Made by a program: the position numbers and the translations under genes. The notes below the pieces were generated by a model, which was not told the origin of the DNA, searched no databases, and worked only from the letters and a program-made list of their open reading frames with translations. Shown piece by piece: positions 33,238-44,182 of a DNA stretch of 64,000 bases. Position 1 is the first letter of the stretch. Every line of letters begins with the position of its first letter. Source of the DNA: Pyropia haitanensis (Eukaryota > Rhodophyta > Bangiophyceae > Bangiales > Bangiaceae); the NCBI GenBank assembly GCA_008729055.1, contig SDUX01000002.1, forward strand, positions 1,616,496-1,680,495. The letters run 5' to 3'.

Positions 33238-33653
33238 TGGCGCGCGCCGCTGCACGCGGCGCCCGCCGCCGGCGGCGGCGGCAGCCGTGCGCCCGCCGCT
33301 GGCCGCGGCGGCGGCCGTGCGCGCACCACCGCCGCCGCCGCGGGCGTGGCGGTCGGGAGCGGGCCGGTGGCGCCGCGGCCGCCGCGGTCGGCGGCCACGG
33401 CGCGGGGGGGTAGGGGGGGTGGGGGGGGGGGGGTGGGGATGGGGCGACCGCGGCGGCGACGGTGCCGCGGAGCGAGCGTTGCCCGGCGCACGCGCGCGGT
33501 GCGCGGGCCGCCGCCTCCCTTGCGCGTGCGCTCCCCGGTCGGCGCGCCCATCCGCTCGGCCCGTCGGCGCCGCCGCCACCCGCAGAGGAAGCCGCCCTCC
33601 CCTGTGCCCCGACGGGGCGCGGCCACCGTCGACCGCCCGCGGCGTCGACGGCC

Positions 33654-35654
33654 ATGGCCGCCACCGCCGGGGCGGTGCCGGTGGTGGCGGCCGCCGCCCG
33701 CCCGCCGGCGCGGCCTGCCGCCTTGGCCGCGACGGCCGGCGTCGCCACCGGCGCCTCGCCGACGGGGCTGGCGGCGGCGGCGGCGGCGGCGGTCGCGGCG
33801 GATGGGGGGGCGGCCGGCGGTGACGGGGCGGGTGGGTGCGCCGGCGGCGGTGCGGGGCGACGCGGCGACGGCGGCGACGGGCGCGAGCGCGGCGGCGGCG
33901 GCGCGGCGGCCGCCGAGCGGGTGGTGGCCGCCAGCCACCGCTCCATTTCCGACGCGCTCGCGCCGTCGAGCCTGCACCCCGACGCGTACCGCCGCTTCCA
34001 CCCGTACGTGACGATGACCAAGCGCTTCCTCGGCGAGGACCCCGGCTTTTACCCCGTGCTGGCGCTCTCCCGGGTGGCCATCAACACCCACGTCGGCCTC
34101 TTTGCGCGCATGTTCCACTGCCCGGCGGTGGACCTGCGGGTGCCGACGTACCCCAGCCCCGAGCTCCGCCGCCTCGCCTTCCTCGTCGCCTCCTCCCGCT
34201 TTTCCTGCTCCTACTGCACCGCCCACGCGTGCTCGTTTGGGGACGTCCTCCGCGGCTCCTTTATCGGCCGCGTCCGCCGCGGCCACCCGCCGCCGCGGGT
34301 GGTCATTGACCCGGCCGACGCGTCGCTGAGCGCCGCCGAGCGAGCGGTGGTGGCGTTTGTGGCGGCCGCGGTGGTGCGGCCGCTGGCGACCGCGGAGCTG
34401 CGGACGCTCGCAGAGCTGGCGGCGGACGTGGCCGCCGCGATTGGCGCGCGGGGCTTGGAGGTCATCAAGTCGGTCGTTGCGTTTACGGGCGCGCTGAACA
34501 CGCTGATGGACGTGCAGGGCGTCGTCCTCGAGCCACAAGCGCAGGCGTTTGCCATGGCGCACATGCCACCGCCGCCATCGCCGGGGGGGGCAACCGCAGC
34601 AGAGGGGGAGGAGGCGGGGCTGTGGGTGCCGTCGCCCCTCCACCGCAACTATGCGGTACAGGTTGGGGGGGAGTGGGGGCAGCCGAGGGCCCGGGGGGGG
34701 GCTGCCGCGCCCACCGACGAGTGGGGCTCGTCAGGCAGCTTCCACCTGGAGACCCGCCACAGGGGCAGTGTGCAGGGCGGCGGCGGGCGGCCGTCGGCTG
34801 CGGCCCGTGGCGGCGAGCTGTCGTCGTCGTCGTCATTGAGAGACGACGCCTCGCCCCGGGCGCTTCCACAAAGGCGCACACGACCTTTGTATGCGTCCTT
34901 GGCGGGCACAGCAGCGGCACGGCCCCCCCCCTCGTCCCCCCAGAGCGACAGCAGCAGCAGCGGTGGCGGTGGCGGCCGTCGGGCCAACGTGTCGGAATTG
35001 ATGCGCACCATTCAGGCCGCGACGAGCGGGCTCAAGGTGGAATCCGAGCTGTACGCCGGGATCCCCTCCACCGCCCCAGGCCTGGACGCGTGGGCGGTGG
35101 CCCGCCTCGGCGCCCGCGGCGCGCGCTTCCTCGCCAACATCCGCGGCCTGGAGCTCCGCCGCGCGTGCTGCTTTGCGCTGCGCGAGAACGTGCTGTACGA
35201 CCCGGCGATGGACGGGCCGGGCGTGGCGGGCGGCGCCGCCGGCGCCGCCGCCTCGGCCATGCCCTCCCCCGCCGCAACACCCGCGCGGCACTGGACGCTC
35301 GACGAGCGGCTGGCGCTCTGGTACGTCTTTGCGCGCACGACGGCGGCGGCCGGCCTCGCCGCCGACGCGGTCGCGTGCATGGCCGCCGCGTCGGGCCGGC
35401 GGCGCGCCGACATCCGCGCCGCCTGGGACGCCTATTATGGGCGGGGCGACGCGGGCGCCGGCCGCGCCGACGCGGCGCGGCGGCTGGTGCTGGCGGTGGG
35501 CGTCAAGACGGAAAACGTCAGCGCGGCGCTGGTGGCGCTCGTGACCGACGTGCTCCCGCCGGGGGCGGTGGTGGAGCTCGCGTCGCTGCTGAGCGTTGCG
35601 GAGATGTGGCGGCGGCTGCGCGTCTTGTTTATCCTGAATGACCTGGTGCGGTAA
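33654..35654 (+). CDS. AhpD/carboxymuconolactone decarboxylase-like protein, two halves
   Basis: From the ATG at 33654 (context GACGGCCATGG) the protein is 666 aa. Residues 1-95 are an Ala/Gly-rich leader that could be an organelle presequence. The first helical domain (about 95-300) contains FSCSYCTAHACSFG with C185, C188 and H191, the CxxCxxH redox site of AhpD-like peroxidases and CMD-fold proteins. Residues 304-445 are a Gly/Ser/Pro-rich linker. The second half (about 445-666, ELMRTIQAATSGLKVESELY.., then HWTLDERLALWYVFARTTAAAG) looks like a related helical domain without the CxxC. The role is probably peroxide or thiol redox, with one active and one inactive half. This is inferred from the motif, and substrates are unknown. 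No intron is needed. An earlier in-frame ATG exists at 33462. Confidence 0.68.
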   Translation: MAATAGAVPVVAAAARPPARPAALAATAGVATGASPTGLAAAAAAAVAADGGAAGGDGAGGCAGGGAGRRGDGGDGRERGGGGAAAAERVVAASHRSISDALAPSSLHPDAYRRFHPYVTMTKRFLGEDPGFYPVLALSRVAINTHVGLFARMFHCPAVDLRVPTYPSPELRRLAFLVASSRFSCSYCTAHACSFGDVLRGSFIGRVRRGHPPPRVVIDPADASLSAAERAVVAFVAAAVVRPLATAELRTLAELAADVAAAIGARGLEVIKSVVAFTGALNTLMDVQGVVLEPQAQAFAMAHMPPPPSPGGATAAEGEEAGLWVPSPLHRNYAVQVGGEWGQPRARGGAAAPTDEWGSSGSFHLETRHRGSVQGGGGRPSAAARGGELSSSSSLRDDASPRALPQRRTRPLYASLAGTAAARPPPSSPQSDSSSSGGGGGRRANVSELMRTIQAATSGLKVESELYAGIPSTAPGLDAWAVARLGARGARFLANIRGLELRRACCFALRENVLYDPAMDGPGVAGGAAGAAASAMPSPAATPARHWTLDERLALWYVFARTTAAAGLAADAVACMAAASGRRRADIRAAWDAYYGRGDAGAGRADAARRLVLAVGVKTENVSAALVALVTDVLPPGAVVELASLLSVAEMWRRLRVLFILNDLVR

Positions 35655-37190
35655 TGGCGGGGGGGGGGAGGGGGATGCGGAGGGAAGGTGGAGAAGGGAG
35701 AGAGGGTGGGCGTGGGAGGCTGCGTTTGGTGGGGCTCCCCGCTCCCCCTGCCCCCCCGTTGCGATTGTGTGGCCAGCCGCGCGGCCACGGCGGGGGCGGT
35801 GCGTACCGTGCGTGGGTTCACGGCAGTGGTGGGGCTGTCCCTCACATCAGTCGCCACGCGCGCCGTCTGTGGCGAGACTGTCCGCCTGCGTGCGTGTGGG
35901 GCGGAAAGGACCTTCACGTCCCCTGCCGTCCCGCGTTGGGTCGTCGCCGAGCCCAAGCGGGCGGGTTGCCCAGCAGACTGCACGGTGGCGCGGGCGGGTC
36001 CCACCGAGACCCCACACGGGGCTTCCGCGACCCACCACGGCGGCCCCTCCCCCCGCCACGCTCGCTATGCAGTGTGTGTGGCCGGCTGTCCCACGGGGGA
36101 CGCGACGAAAATAGGCCACGAGCCACGCTCCCCACCGTGACGGCCGCCGCCGCGCGGCGCGCCCCGGCGGCGGCTGCTGCTGGCCGGCCAGACCCCAAGG
36201 ACGTCCCGCCCCTCTGACACTACGGAGGGGGGTGCCCCGTGACGATGCAGCGCCCGCTCGGGGCGGCCGGGCGGCACCCCGCCCGCGGCGCGCGCGCCCC
36301 ACGTGGCGCATCCGCTCCCTCCTCGCTGCCGTTGCGTGCCGCCTCCGGCGGCGGCGGCGGGTGGTGCGGCGCGCCGCACCCGCCGCCGACGCGGCCGGCA
36401 CGACAGCGCCGGATCTCCTGACGAGCCCCCCACCTCCAGCAATGCATGGCGTGCCACGCCTGTGGGGGTACACGCCCGAGACCCGCCCACCGTTGCACGA
36501 GCGGGCGCCTGCTCCACCCGCCCGTGGGGAGGCCCTCTCGCGGGGGCCCCACGCCACCAGCGCACACCGCTGGTGGAGCACCCGTCGGGGCAAGGAGGGC
36601 GGGTCGTCCCCCCCGGGATGCGGGACGAGCAGCTGCTGGAAGATGCGCCGCGTCAGCGGCCGCGCCGCGCGCGTGCCGCCCTGCCATCCCCTCTCCTCCC
36701 CCAACCCCCCACCGGCCAACCGTCGCTGTGACGCAGCACGCGCATGGCTGTTGGGTGGGCCCCGCTGCATCTGCCGGGGGGGGCCCCGCCCGGCGCTGGC
36801 GGCCGCGGCGGGGGGGGGGGGGGGGCAGAGACGGCGTCCGGCCCGTGCCGCCACCGCCTCGTCCGCTCCTCTGCTCTGCGTTTGCATGGCTGCCCCACAC
36901 CGCCGCGCTAAGGACCACACACAGGTGGCGGTGGAGAGGCTGCATTAAGAGGCAGAGGGGAGGGGGGGGGGGCGTTCCGCGTGTGGTCTGCGGTGGCACG
37001 CCCACCGTGTGTAGTGCGTTGACTTTGCCTTGAGAGAGACGCTGGCGCACGGGTGCAGGACGCGGGCCCTCGGCATGCCCGCAGCGGGGGGTGGCGACAG
37101 ACCGTGTTCGTAGGGTGTGGGCAGGTAGGGGAGTGGCGCGGAGGGCGGCGTGCCGCCACCATTCTGGCACGCTACCGCAGGGGGGCCTTG
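35655..37190. other. Intergenic, no supportable gene
   Basis: About 1.5 kb of mixed G/C-rich sequence. Open frames occur on both strands (for example plus 36232-36948) but have irregular codon use and no recognisable domain. Nothing is called. Confidence 0.45.
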
Positions 37191-37196
37191 TATAAG
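37191..37196 (+). promoter_or_regulatory. TATA-like box upstream of the Nudix gene
   Basis: TATAAG stands in otherwise GC-rich sequence, about 365 nt upstream of the first Nudix exon as annotated and 18 nt upstream of an in-frame ATG at 37214. Position and rarity of the word support it; transcription start is not known. Confidence 0.4.
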
Positions 37197-37555
37197 AGGC
37201 GCTCCCCTCCCTTTTGGCCACAGCTGTCCCGAGGTCGGCAACCAGGCACACCACTCCACCGCGTCGGTCCGGCGCGGCGCACGCGTTCCCTCTCCCCGCC
37301 CCCCGCCCTCTGCCCTCCCTTTCACGCGGGAGCGGGCCCACCGTTCCGACCGTCCCTCTGGCGGACCGTCGGCCAACCGCCGCCGTCGGTGCAGGTTTCT
37401 CGTGCGAGGCGGCTGCCGGTGTCCCCCCCCCCCCCCCGCAGCCGCTGGGGGACCACGACCACGCCCAACCCGCGCCAGTCGCAAGACGCGGCGCTCTGGT
37501 GGCGGGCGCCGCCACCCATTTTTTGCTCGACGAGGCGGCGGCGGCGGCCGTGCCG

Positions 37556-38899
37556 ATGGGGCGAAAAACGGTACGTCCCGGGTGGGTCGCGACGGCGGTG
37601 CCCGCGTCGCCAGACGGGGGGCATATCGGCGGGACGGGGGCTGGGCAGGGGCGGGTTGGCGGCGGCCGCGGGCATTGTTGGTGACGGAGGGAGGGGCTGG
37701 GACTGACGAGCGACGACCGTGTGATTGCGCGCTCACGCGGTGCCACTGCCGGTCCGCGTCTGGTCTTTCCACGCACGATGCGCGGTACCCCCCCATCCCC
37801 GCTCCCCACATAACGCCGCCCCCCCCGCCCTTCCTCCTCCCCCGCCCCACAGGTGGGCTGCGTGCCCGTCCGGATGGAGGCGGACGGGTGGAAGGTGCTG
37901 CTCGTGTCCACCCGCCGGTCGGCCGAGACGTGGGTGTTCCCCAAGGGCGCCATTGGCCGCAACGAGCGGCCAAAGGAGGCGGCCATCCGGGAGACACGCG
38001 AGGTACGTGGCGGGCCGCCGCCGTGGGGCGGGGGGGGGCGCTCACCGCCCATGGATGGTGGCGCCTCTTGCGTGGCGGGCGTGGCGGAGCAGACCGCGTC
38101 TTGGTCTCGGTTGGTGAGGGCGGCGCATTGACACGGTTGCGTCCCCTGCCATGGCTCCTTTGTGTTTGTGGCGGCTGCTTGTGGCGTTCCTTTCCCCCTG
38201 TCTTGCCCTTCCTTTTCGTCTCTCCTCTCGCCCGTCCCTCCCCCCCCGTCCCACTCCCCTATCCTTGTGCTGACCATACAGGAAGCGGGCGTGACGGGGA
38301 CGGTGGGGCCCAAGCTGGGCCCGTTTGAGATCAAGGCCGGCCACCAGGTCCAAAAAATGTGGCTGCTCTTTGTCGACACCTTCTTGGCCGACGATGACCC
38401 CGACTGGGCGGAGCGCGGCATCCGCGAGCGGCGGTGGTGCGCCATTGAGGACGCGCCAAAGCTGCTCAACCCTGACAAGCCCACCGGGTAAGTTGCTGGC
38501 GTGCAGCGCGCGCAGGCCTCACCATGGCCGCGCAGTGTGGGGTGGCCCTTTGTCCCTGCTGTCGGTGGTCTCCCGTGCGGGCAGTGGACTCACCGTAGGT
38601 GCTCCGACATCCGTTCCTGTGTGTGTGCATGTCTCGTTGGTTGCGCGTGCTTGTTGGCCGCCACGGTCCGCCCATCGTCTCCGCCCCACGCTCAGCCGGC
38701 ACCGCCCCGAGCTCCTCGCCATGCTCGACGCCGCCACCGCGGCGATTGGCGGCCCGAGCACGGACGCTGCGTCCGCGTGTGAGGTGGAGGCTGCCGAGGC
38801 GGCCGCCGCCACGGCCATCGCGGCGGGCGTGCCGACCAGCTGCGCGACGTGCGTGGGGCAGGCGAGCGGCTGCGGCGGCGGCGGGTGTGCGCTCACCAC

Positions 38900-38960
<61 letters not shown>

Positions 38961-39062
38961 ATGCCGGGGCTGCCCCTCGGCCTGGCGCCCGCCGCCCAGG
39001 CCGAGACGTGCCAGCCGCCCAACTGGTCGTCCGTCCACTGCCTCCGGGTGTGCCTGCGGTAG
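37556..39062 (+). CDS. Nudix hydrolase, diphosphoinositol-polyphosphate phosphohydrolase-like, four exons
   Basis: Nudix enzymes of this subgroup cleave diphosphate bonds in diphosphoinositol polyphosphates or dinucleoside polyphosphates. Exons: 37556-37570 (MGRKT, donor GTACGT), 37853-38002 (VGCVPVRMEADGWKVLLVS.., donor GTACGT), 38282-38487 (EAGVTGTVG.., donor GTAAGT) and 38696-39062. All introns are GT..AG and join in phase. The Nudix box spans exons 2-3: GAIGRNERPKEAAIRE.. followed by EEAGV, matching Gx5Ex7REUxEExGU except Thr at the first U. The FxxxxWVFPKG-type lead-in and LLFVDTFLADDDP fit the DIPP group. The C-terminus adds a part not usual in the family: a cysteine-rich patch (CATCVGQASGCGGGGC), about 20 Gly, and CQPPNWSSVHCLRVCLR. 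The 15-nt first exon is the least certain; the frame is open upstream to an ATG at 37214. Confidence 0.83.
38899..38960. repeat. (GGC)n tract coding poly-Gly in the Nudix protein
   Basis: About 20 consecutive GGC/GGT codons give a poly-Gly run near the C-terminus. Because the tract is made of triplets, length changes would keep the frame. Confidence 0.8.
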
Positions 39063-39545
39063 TGGTGGCGGGCGAGTGGGGGGTGGGGGCCTGGGAAGGG
39101 CCGCGGTCCCCGCTGGTGGGGGACAGCACACGGGGCACCGGCCGGCCTCCCTGCGGCAGTAGAGCAGACGGTTTGCGGTTCTGGGTCGTTTGGGAGCCTT
39201 CTGCTCCGAGCCGTGCGCTTGGGTGGCTCGTACGATGAGATACACGTTACCAAAGAAGCAATCGTGCGGGCGTTGGGTGGACAAGGAGGGCGGTGCACGA
39301 GCCGCTCCGCCAGCGAGGGACGCGCCGCCAACACTCTGCCACAGAGTGCCTGTGTGAAAACGGTGGGGATGGCGCGCCACAATCGCGCCGCCAGCACCGC
39401 GAGCGGGCACAGTAGGTACGGACAGGCGGGCAGCTCCCAAGCCAAGCGCAGTAGACGCGGGCCCATTGGACTCGACACTCCCACAGCAACGCCCTCCCCC
39501 CCCCGCCCCTCCCCCCCCCTCGGCTCGGCCTTCCCCTGCTCCACA
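39063..39545. other. Convergent 3' region, Nudix / PsbP-like gene
   Basis: About 480 nt between two convergent stops, probably both 3' UTRs. Nothing else is visible. Confidence 0.5.
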
Positions 39546-40499
39546 TCAAATAAAATCAACGTGGAACGTCTCGAGGATGCGCGCGGCAACCCCCCCCAGC
39601 TCCTTGCGCCACCGGGCGTCACTCCCCCCACAGGCCAGCGCGTACAACACGCCGTTCCCGCCCACCACCACCCGCACGCCCATCCGGCGCTCCACCCCAA
39701 ACCCGCTGGCCGTCACCGTCTCGTAGCGGAAGACCAGCTCCCGCCACGCCTGCCCCGCCGTCTCCCCCGTCACGTCCTTGGCCACCTTGTAGTCGGCCGA
39801 CCGGCCCTGCGCCACCTCGCCGGGGATGACCAGCGCCGCCACGTCCCGGACGCGCACCGACGCGACGCCCGACCCGCCACCGTCGGCGAGGCCGGCCAGC
39901 CCCTTGGCGGCGTAGATGCCGACGCCCTCGGCACGCCGGTAGTCGCCCGCCGTCAGCGGCGACACCCGCCCGTACGGCACGTCCTGCTCCTCCTCCGCGC
40001 CGCGGGCGGTCGCGGCCGACCCCGGGATGGCGTCCTTGTTCGTCGGCTGCTCGGGGATGCTGTTGCGCTGCACAATCCACGCGGGCGGGTACGCAAACGT
40101 GACGACCGTCTTGCCATACTGGACGAGGCAGGGGGTGAGGGTGGCGCTGCCAACGTCGGGGAACTGCGGCAGGCCGTACGCCGACAGCGCCGCGTTGACG
40201 ACGGTGCGGCCCGAGAGGGCGTCGCCCGCCGCCGCGGGGGGGGGGGCGCCAAGGACGCCCGCCGCGGCGGCGGCCGTGGCGGCCAGCGCCGACAGGAGGG
40301 ACAGCGCCTCCCGGCGGGTGGCGGCAGGGGGCGGGGGCGGGGGGGGGGGAGGAGCCGACGCCGACGCCACTACCGTCCGCCTGGAACAGCGGGGGAGCGC
40401 CAGAGACCGAGATGGTCGGAGCTGGAGCCGCGCCCCGCCGCCCACGGTGGGTGTGACCGGGAGCGGCGCCCAGGCAAAGGCCGCCGCGTCAGACCCCAT
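39546..40499 (-). CDS. PsbP-like (PPD family) thylakoid lumen protein
   Basis: The protein is 317 aa from the ATG at 40499; an upstream in-frame ATG at 40550 would add 17 residues. The leader is bipartite. A Ser/Arg/Ala-rich plastid transit peptide ends around residue 48. Then a twin-arginine lumenal signal follows: TRREALSLLSALAATAAAAA (61-80) and a cleavage site after the AAA near 91. The mature part (YGLPQFPDVG.., VTFAYPPAWIVQRN.., DYKVAKDVTGETAGQAWRELVFRYETVTA.., RRMGVRVVVGGNGVLYALACG.., ARILETFHVDF) has the order expected of a PsbP fold. Relatives stabilise or assemble photosystem II or other thylakoid complexes. Which PPD subgroup it belongs to cannot be told here. The gene is uninterrupted. 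Confidence 0.8.
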   Translation of the reverse strand: MGSDAAAFAWAPLPVTPTVGGGARLQLRPSRSLALPRCSRRTVVASASAPPPPPPPPPAATRREALSLLSALAATAAAAAGVLGAPPPAAAGDALSGRTVVNAALSAYGLPQFPDVGSATLTPCLVQYGKTVVTFAYPPAWIVQRNSIPEQPTNKDAIPGSAATARGAEEEQDVPYGRVSPLTAGDYRRAEGVGIYAAKGLAGLADGGGSGVASVRVRDVAALVIPGEVAQGRSADYKVAKDVTGETAGQAWRELVFRYETVTASGFGVERRMGVRVVVGGNGVLYALACGGSDARWRKELGGVAARILETFHVDFI

Positions 40500-41897
40500 G
40501 ACAGGGTGCAGTGGGAGACCAAGCGCGCTCGTACAGGGCGTGAAGAGCACCCAGGGAACAGCTTCTTTGGGAACGGGTGCCAGGCGGCTGAAGGCGACGG
40601 CAGTCTAGGAGAGAAGGGGAGGAAGGAGCGGTGGCGTTCCAGGTGGGGTGCGGCCGTCCAAGGAGGGGGATGTGCAGTGAGAGGACGCCCAGATTGCGGC
40701 GCGTCGCCTCGTTCATCGCCTCGCGGAGCTGCTGTGGTCCACACAGCGATGGCGTGGCGCTGCAATCCAACTGAAAGCACACGCTTGTGAAATTGCTCGC
40801 GGCGCCCTTTTGATCGCTTTGTGCCGCCTTTGCACTTGCCTTGGCGGTGGCCGCGCCCAGCGCCGCGCAACGCCCGGCGGCCGGCGACCGCACGCCGCCC
40901 CCTTGCCGCTTCCCCCACCCCCCCGACCCTCTCTCGGCGCCACCCTCTCCCCCGCGCTCGCCCCCTCCACACCCCCAACCAAGAGATGACCCACCGCCCC
41001 CCCTCGCCGCCGCCGCTGTACCTACCCCTGGCCGCCATGTTGTCACCCCTAAACAACGCCCCCCCTTAGCTTGCCCACATCCCTCACCGCCACCACCCGA
41101 CCCTCTCTCGCCACAGCTCCCCCTCCCCCTCCCCGCGCTCGCGGCGACCACGCCACCTTCCAAAAGCAAACTCACCCCCCCCCTCTCGCCATCCCCGCCA
41201 TACTCTCCCCCTCACCGCCGTCTTGCCGGCCTGGTCGTCTCCGTCCGTCCAGTGTTGACCCCGCCATCACTTGTGCCAGACACAACCATAAACACAGCCA
41301 CACAACAGCAGCAGTCACGGTCACGCGACCCCCAAACGTCACCTGCCCACGCGACCCCCACACGCCGCCTCCCCCCTGCTTCCCTCGCTCCATCCCTCCC
41401 TTGGCGAGACCACTCCAGGGGGGTGAGGGGTGGGGGGGTAGGATAGGCGGGCGACGGCCGTCATGCTGCCCGTGGTGGCCGCCTCGGTCCCTGCCGCCCG
41501 CGGTGCAACCGCCGACGCCGCCACCCACGCGCCCGGGGGCCATCAGCACACGGGCCCGACCGGGTAGTCGATGGGCTCCCCCTCATCCTGACCCCCAACA
41601 ACCCCCGGCCTGTGCCGATACTTGGTTTCCCATCTGTCCTGCGCACCCGCTGCCGCACTGGGTGGCCATTGGGACACAACCTATCCACGCCTCCCTGCCA
41701 CGCTGTCGATGCGCCGCGCTCTTGGCCTCCTTCCCTCCACACAGGCGTGCATTAGCACGAAAGTGCTGGCAGCCGCATGCCGGTGAAGGATGGTCCCCTG
41801 CAAGACGCTACATGCATGAGGCGTCCCTCAACTGGCAACACCGGACACTTGAGGCCGTGCGCATCGTTGACAAACGCTCTGTTCGCGCGGCGCCCGC
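40500..41897. other. Spacer between the PsbP-like gene and the 3' end of the phosphatase gene
   Basis: The part next to 40499 should hold the PsbP-like promoter. From about 40850 to 41460 the plus strand is C-rich with CCCC and ACC words. No TATA word or gene is evident. Confidence 0.4.
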
Positions 41898-42731
41898 TCA
41901 GCCGGCGATCACGTTTGTGGACAACCACGACACGCCGCTCGTCGACGGCCTCGCTTCCCCGGTGGCGCGCAACCCAAGCAGTCCCTCGCCTACGCGCTCG
42001 TCCTCCTGCGAGCGTCCAGGCCGCGGCGCGGCCTCCCTCATCCCCCCACGCGCGCGGCCACCCGTCACCCCTCCCCCGTCACCCCTCTCCCGGCAGGGCA
42101 GCCACGTACGGCGCGACGGGTCCCGGGTCCCCCCCCCCCCACGGGGCCCGTCCCCCACCCCCACCCCCACATTCAAACAGTGCACAACCGGCGGCGCCGC
42201 GGCTCCCCCCCCGCCACAGTCCACCACCGACACGCCGCCAGCGTCGAGGGCGAGGCGCGTCACCGACGCTGCGGGCAGGCCGGCGGCGGCCACGACCACC
42301 GCCGCGGCCGCGGCGGTGGTGGGCGCCACCACCAACACCACCGGCGGCGGCCCACCGCCGCCGCCGCTGCTGCCGCCGCCGCTGTCGCCGCGGCCACCGC
42401 TGCCGCCGTGGCCGTCCAGGCCGTCGTTCGCCACGGCGGGCGCACGCCCGTCTGCGGCGGCGGTGGCGGCAGCGGCAGCGGCGGCGGCGGCGGCGGCGGC
42501 AACTACGTCGGCCACCACCGCCGCCGCCAGCGCGACCGCCTCGGCCGGCGGTAGGGGGTCTGGCCCGCCGAGCGCGCCCAGCCGCGCGTCCACAGCGGCG
42601 GCCGCCCGCGGCGCGGCCGCGGCGGGCGGCGGCAGGCCCGCCACGGCCACGGCCGCGGCGGCCGCCGTTGGCGCCACCACCCGCGTTACCGGGGTGGCGC
42701 CCAGCAGGTGGCGGGCGGCGACCACAGACGG

Positions 42732-42762
<31 letters not shown>

Positions 42763-42813
42763 AGCGGCCCGGCGGCAGCGTCTGCAGCGTCGCTGACACC
42801 CCCGCCGGTGGGC

Positions 42814-42853
<40 letters not shown>

Positions 42854-43206
42854 CGACCACCGCCAGGCGCACCCCCCCCCCCGACCGCCGCGGCCGCGAC
42901 AGCGCCGCGCCCAGCGGGCGGGTGCTGTTGGCCGCCCGCACGCGCACAGCGCCCGTCTGGCCGTCGACGACCAACACGTTGAACGCCGCGTTGGCCTGCG
43001 CGTACGTGGCGAGCGCGCCGCCGCCGAGCACCGCCGACAGCGCCGCCCGGTTCAGCTGGTTGTGGCCAACCGCCGCCACCACAGCGGGGGCGGCGGCGGC
43101 GGCTCCGCCGCCGCGGCCGTCCCCACCGCCGCCCCGGCGGTCGTCAGCGTCTTCACCGGCCGCCGCCGCCGGCGCGCCGGCGCCCCCCCCCGCCTCCCCC
43201 CGCCCC

Positions 43207-43256
<50 letters not shown>

Positions 43257-44147
43257 CACCCCCACCGCCGCCGCCGCCCGCGCGCGCACCTCCCGCAGCG
43301 GCGCGCCGCCGCCGCTGGCGTCGACAAACGCCTCTGGGTCGGCGCGGAAGCGGCGGTACGCGGCGGCCGCGGCGCCCGGCGCGGCGGCGAGGCGGTCGCT
43401 GTAGCCGCCCTGCCACGGGAAGGCCGCCTCGGCCAGGTCGGGGAGGACCACCGTCGGCGGCGGCGGCGGCGGCGGCGGCGCGGAAAACGCCACCGCCGCC
43501 GTCGCGCGCGCGCGGGTGAGGGGGGACGTGTACGTCGCCGCGAGGGGGGTGCGCGCGAGCGCGTCGCGCGCCGCCTCGGCCTGCGCGACGCCCAGGTCTG
43601 GGGTAGTCAAGGAGGACGGACGGGGGAGAGAGGTGGCAGTGGTCAAGGTGACCGGGGGAGAGCAGCAGCCGCGGTCAGGGCGTGCGGCACGGGCGTCAGT
43701 GAGCGCCCGGGTGGGACCCAGTGAGGCACGTCCCGCGACGCCGACGGGGCCACTGCCCGCCTCCCCCCCCCCCCCCCCCCCCGCCCAACAACCCTGCCGC
43801 AGCTCCCCTCACGGCGCCCAACACCGCGGCGTCCGCGACATGCGCACTCCACTCCGAGCCCCGCCCCCCCCCCCCCCCTCTCCCCGTCCTCAACTCCACC
43901 TCACGCCCCACCGCCCCCCCCCCCCCCATTCTGGCCACAGCCGGCCCGCACCACGCACGCACCCGTCAGGCGGGACTCGTCGAGCTGCCCCTGGATGCGC
44001 CCCGCCGCGTTCCAGTCGGTCTGCCCGTGGCGGAGGAGGACGACGCGGCCCGCGGTGCGGGCACCCGCCACGCAAATGGGCGGCGTCGCGGGCGGGGGGA
44101 CGGCGGCACCGGCGACGGCACCGGCGGCGGCGGCGGCGGCGGCGGCT

Positions 44148-44182
<35 letters not shown>

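Larger units (their letters stand above)
31594..33653. other. Gene-poor spacer with hairpins, then G/C triplet sequence
   Basis: From 31594 to about 32650 the composition is nearly balanced, with several perfect inverted repeats listed separately. From 32650 to 33650 the sequence returns to extreme GC with Ala/Arg-type triplets. The start of the next gene may lie further upstream than annotated, but no better ATG can be defended. Confidence 0.45.

Noticed and set aside
41071..43404. A plus-strand frame of about 777 codons
   Set aside because: It is antisense to the histidine-phosphatase gene and consists of poly-Ala/Pro. The minus strand carries the real catalytic motifs.
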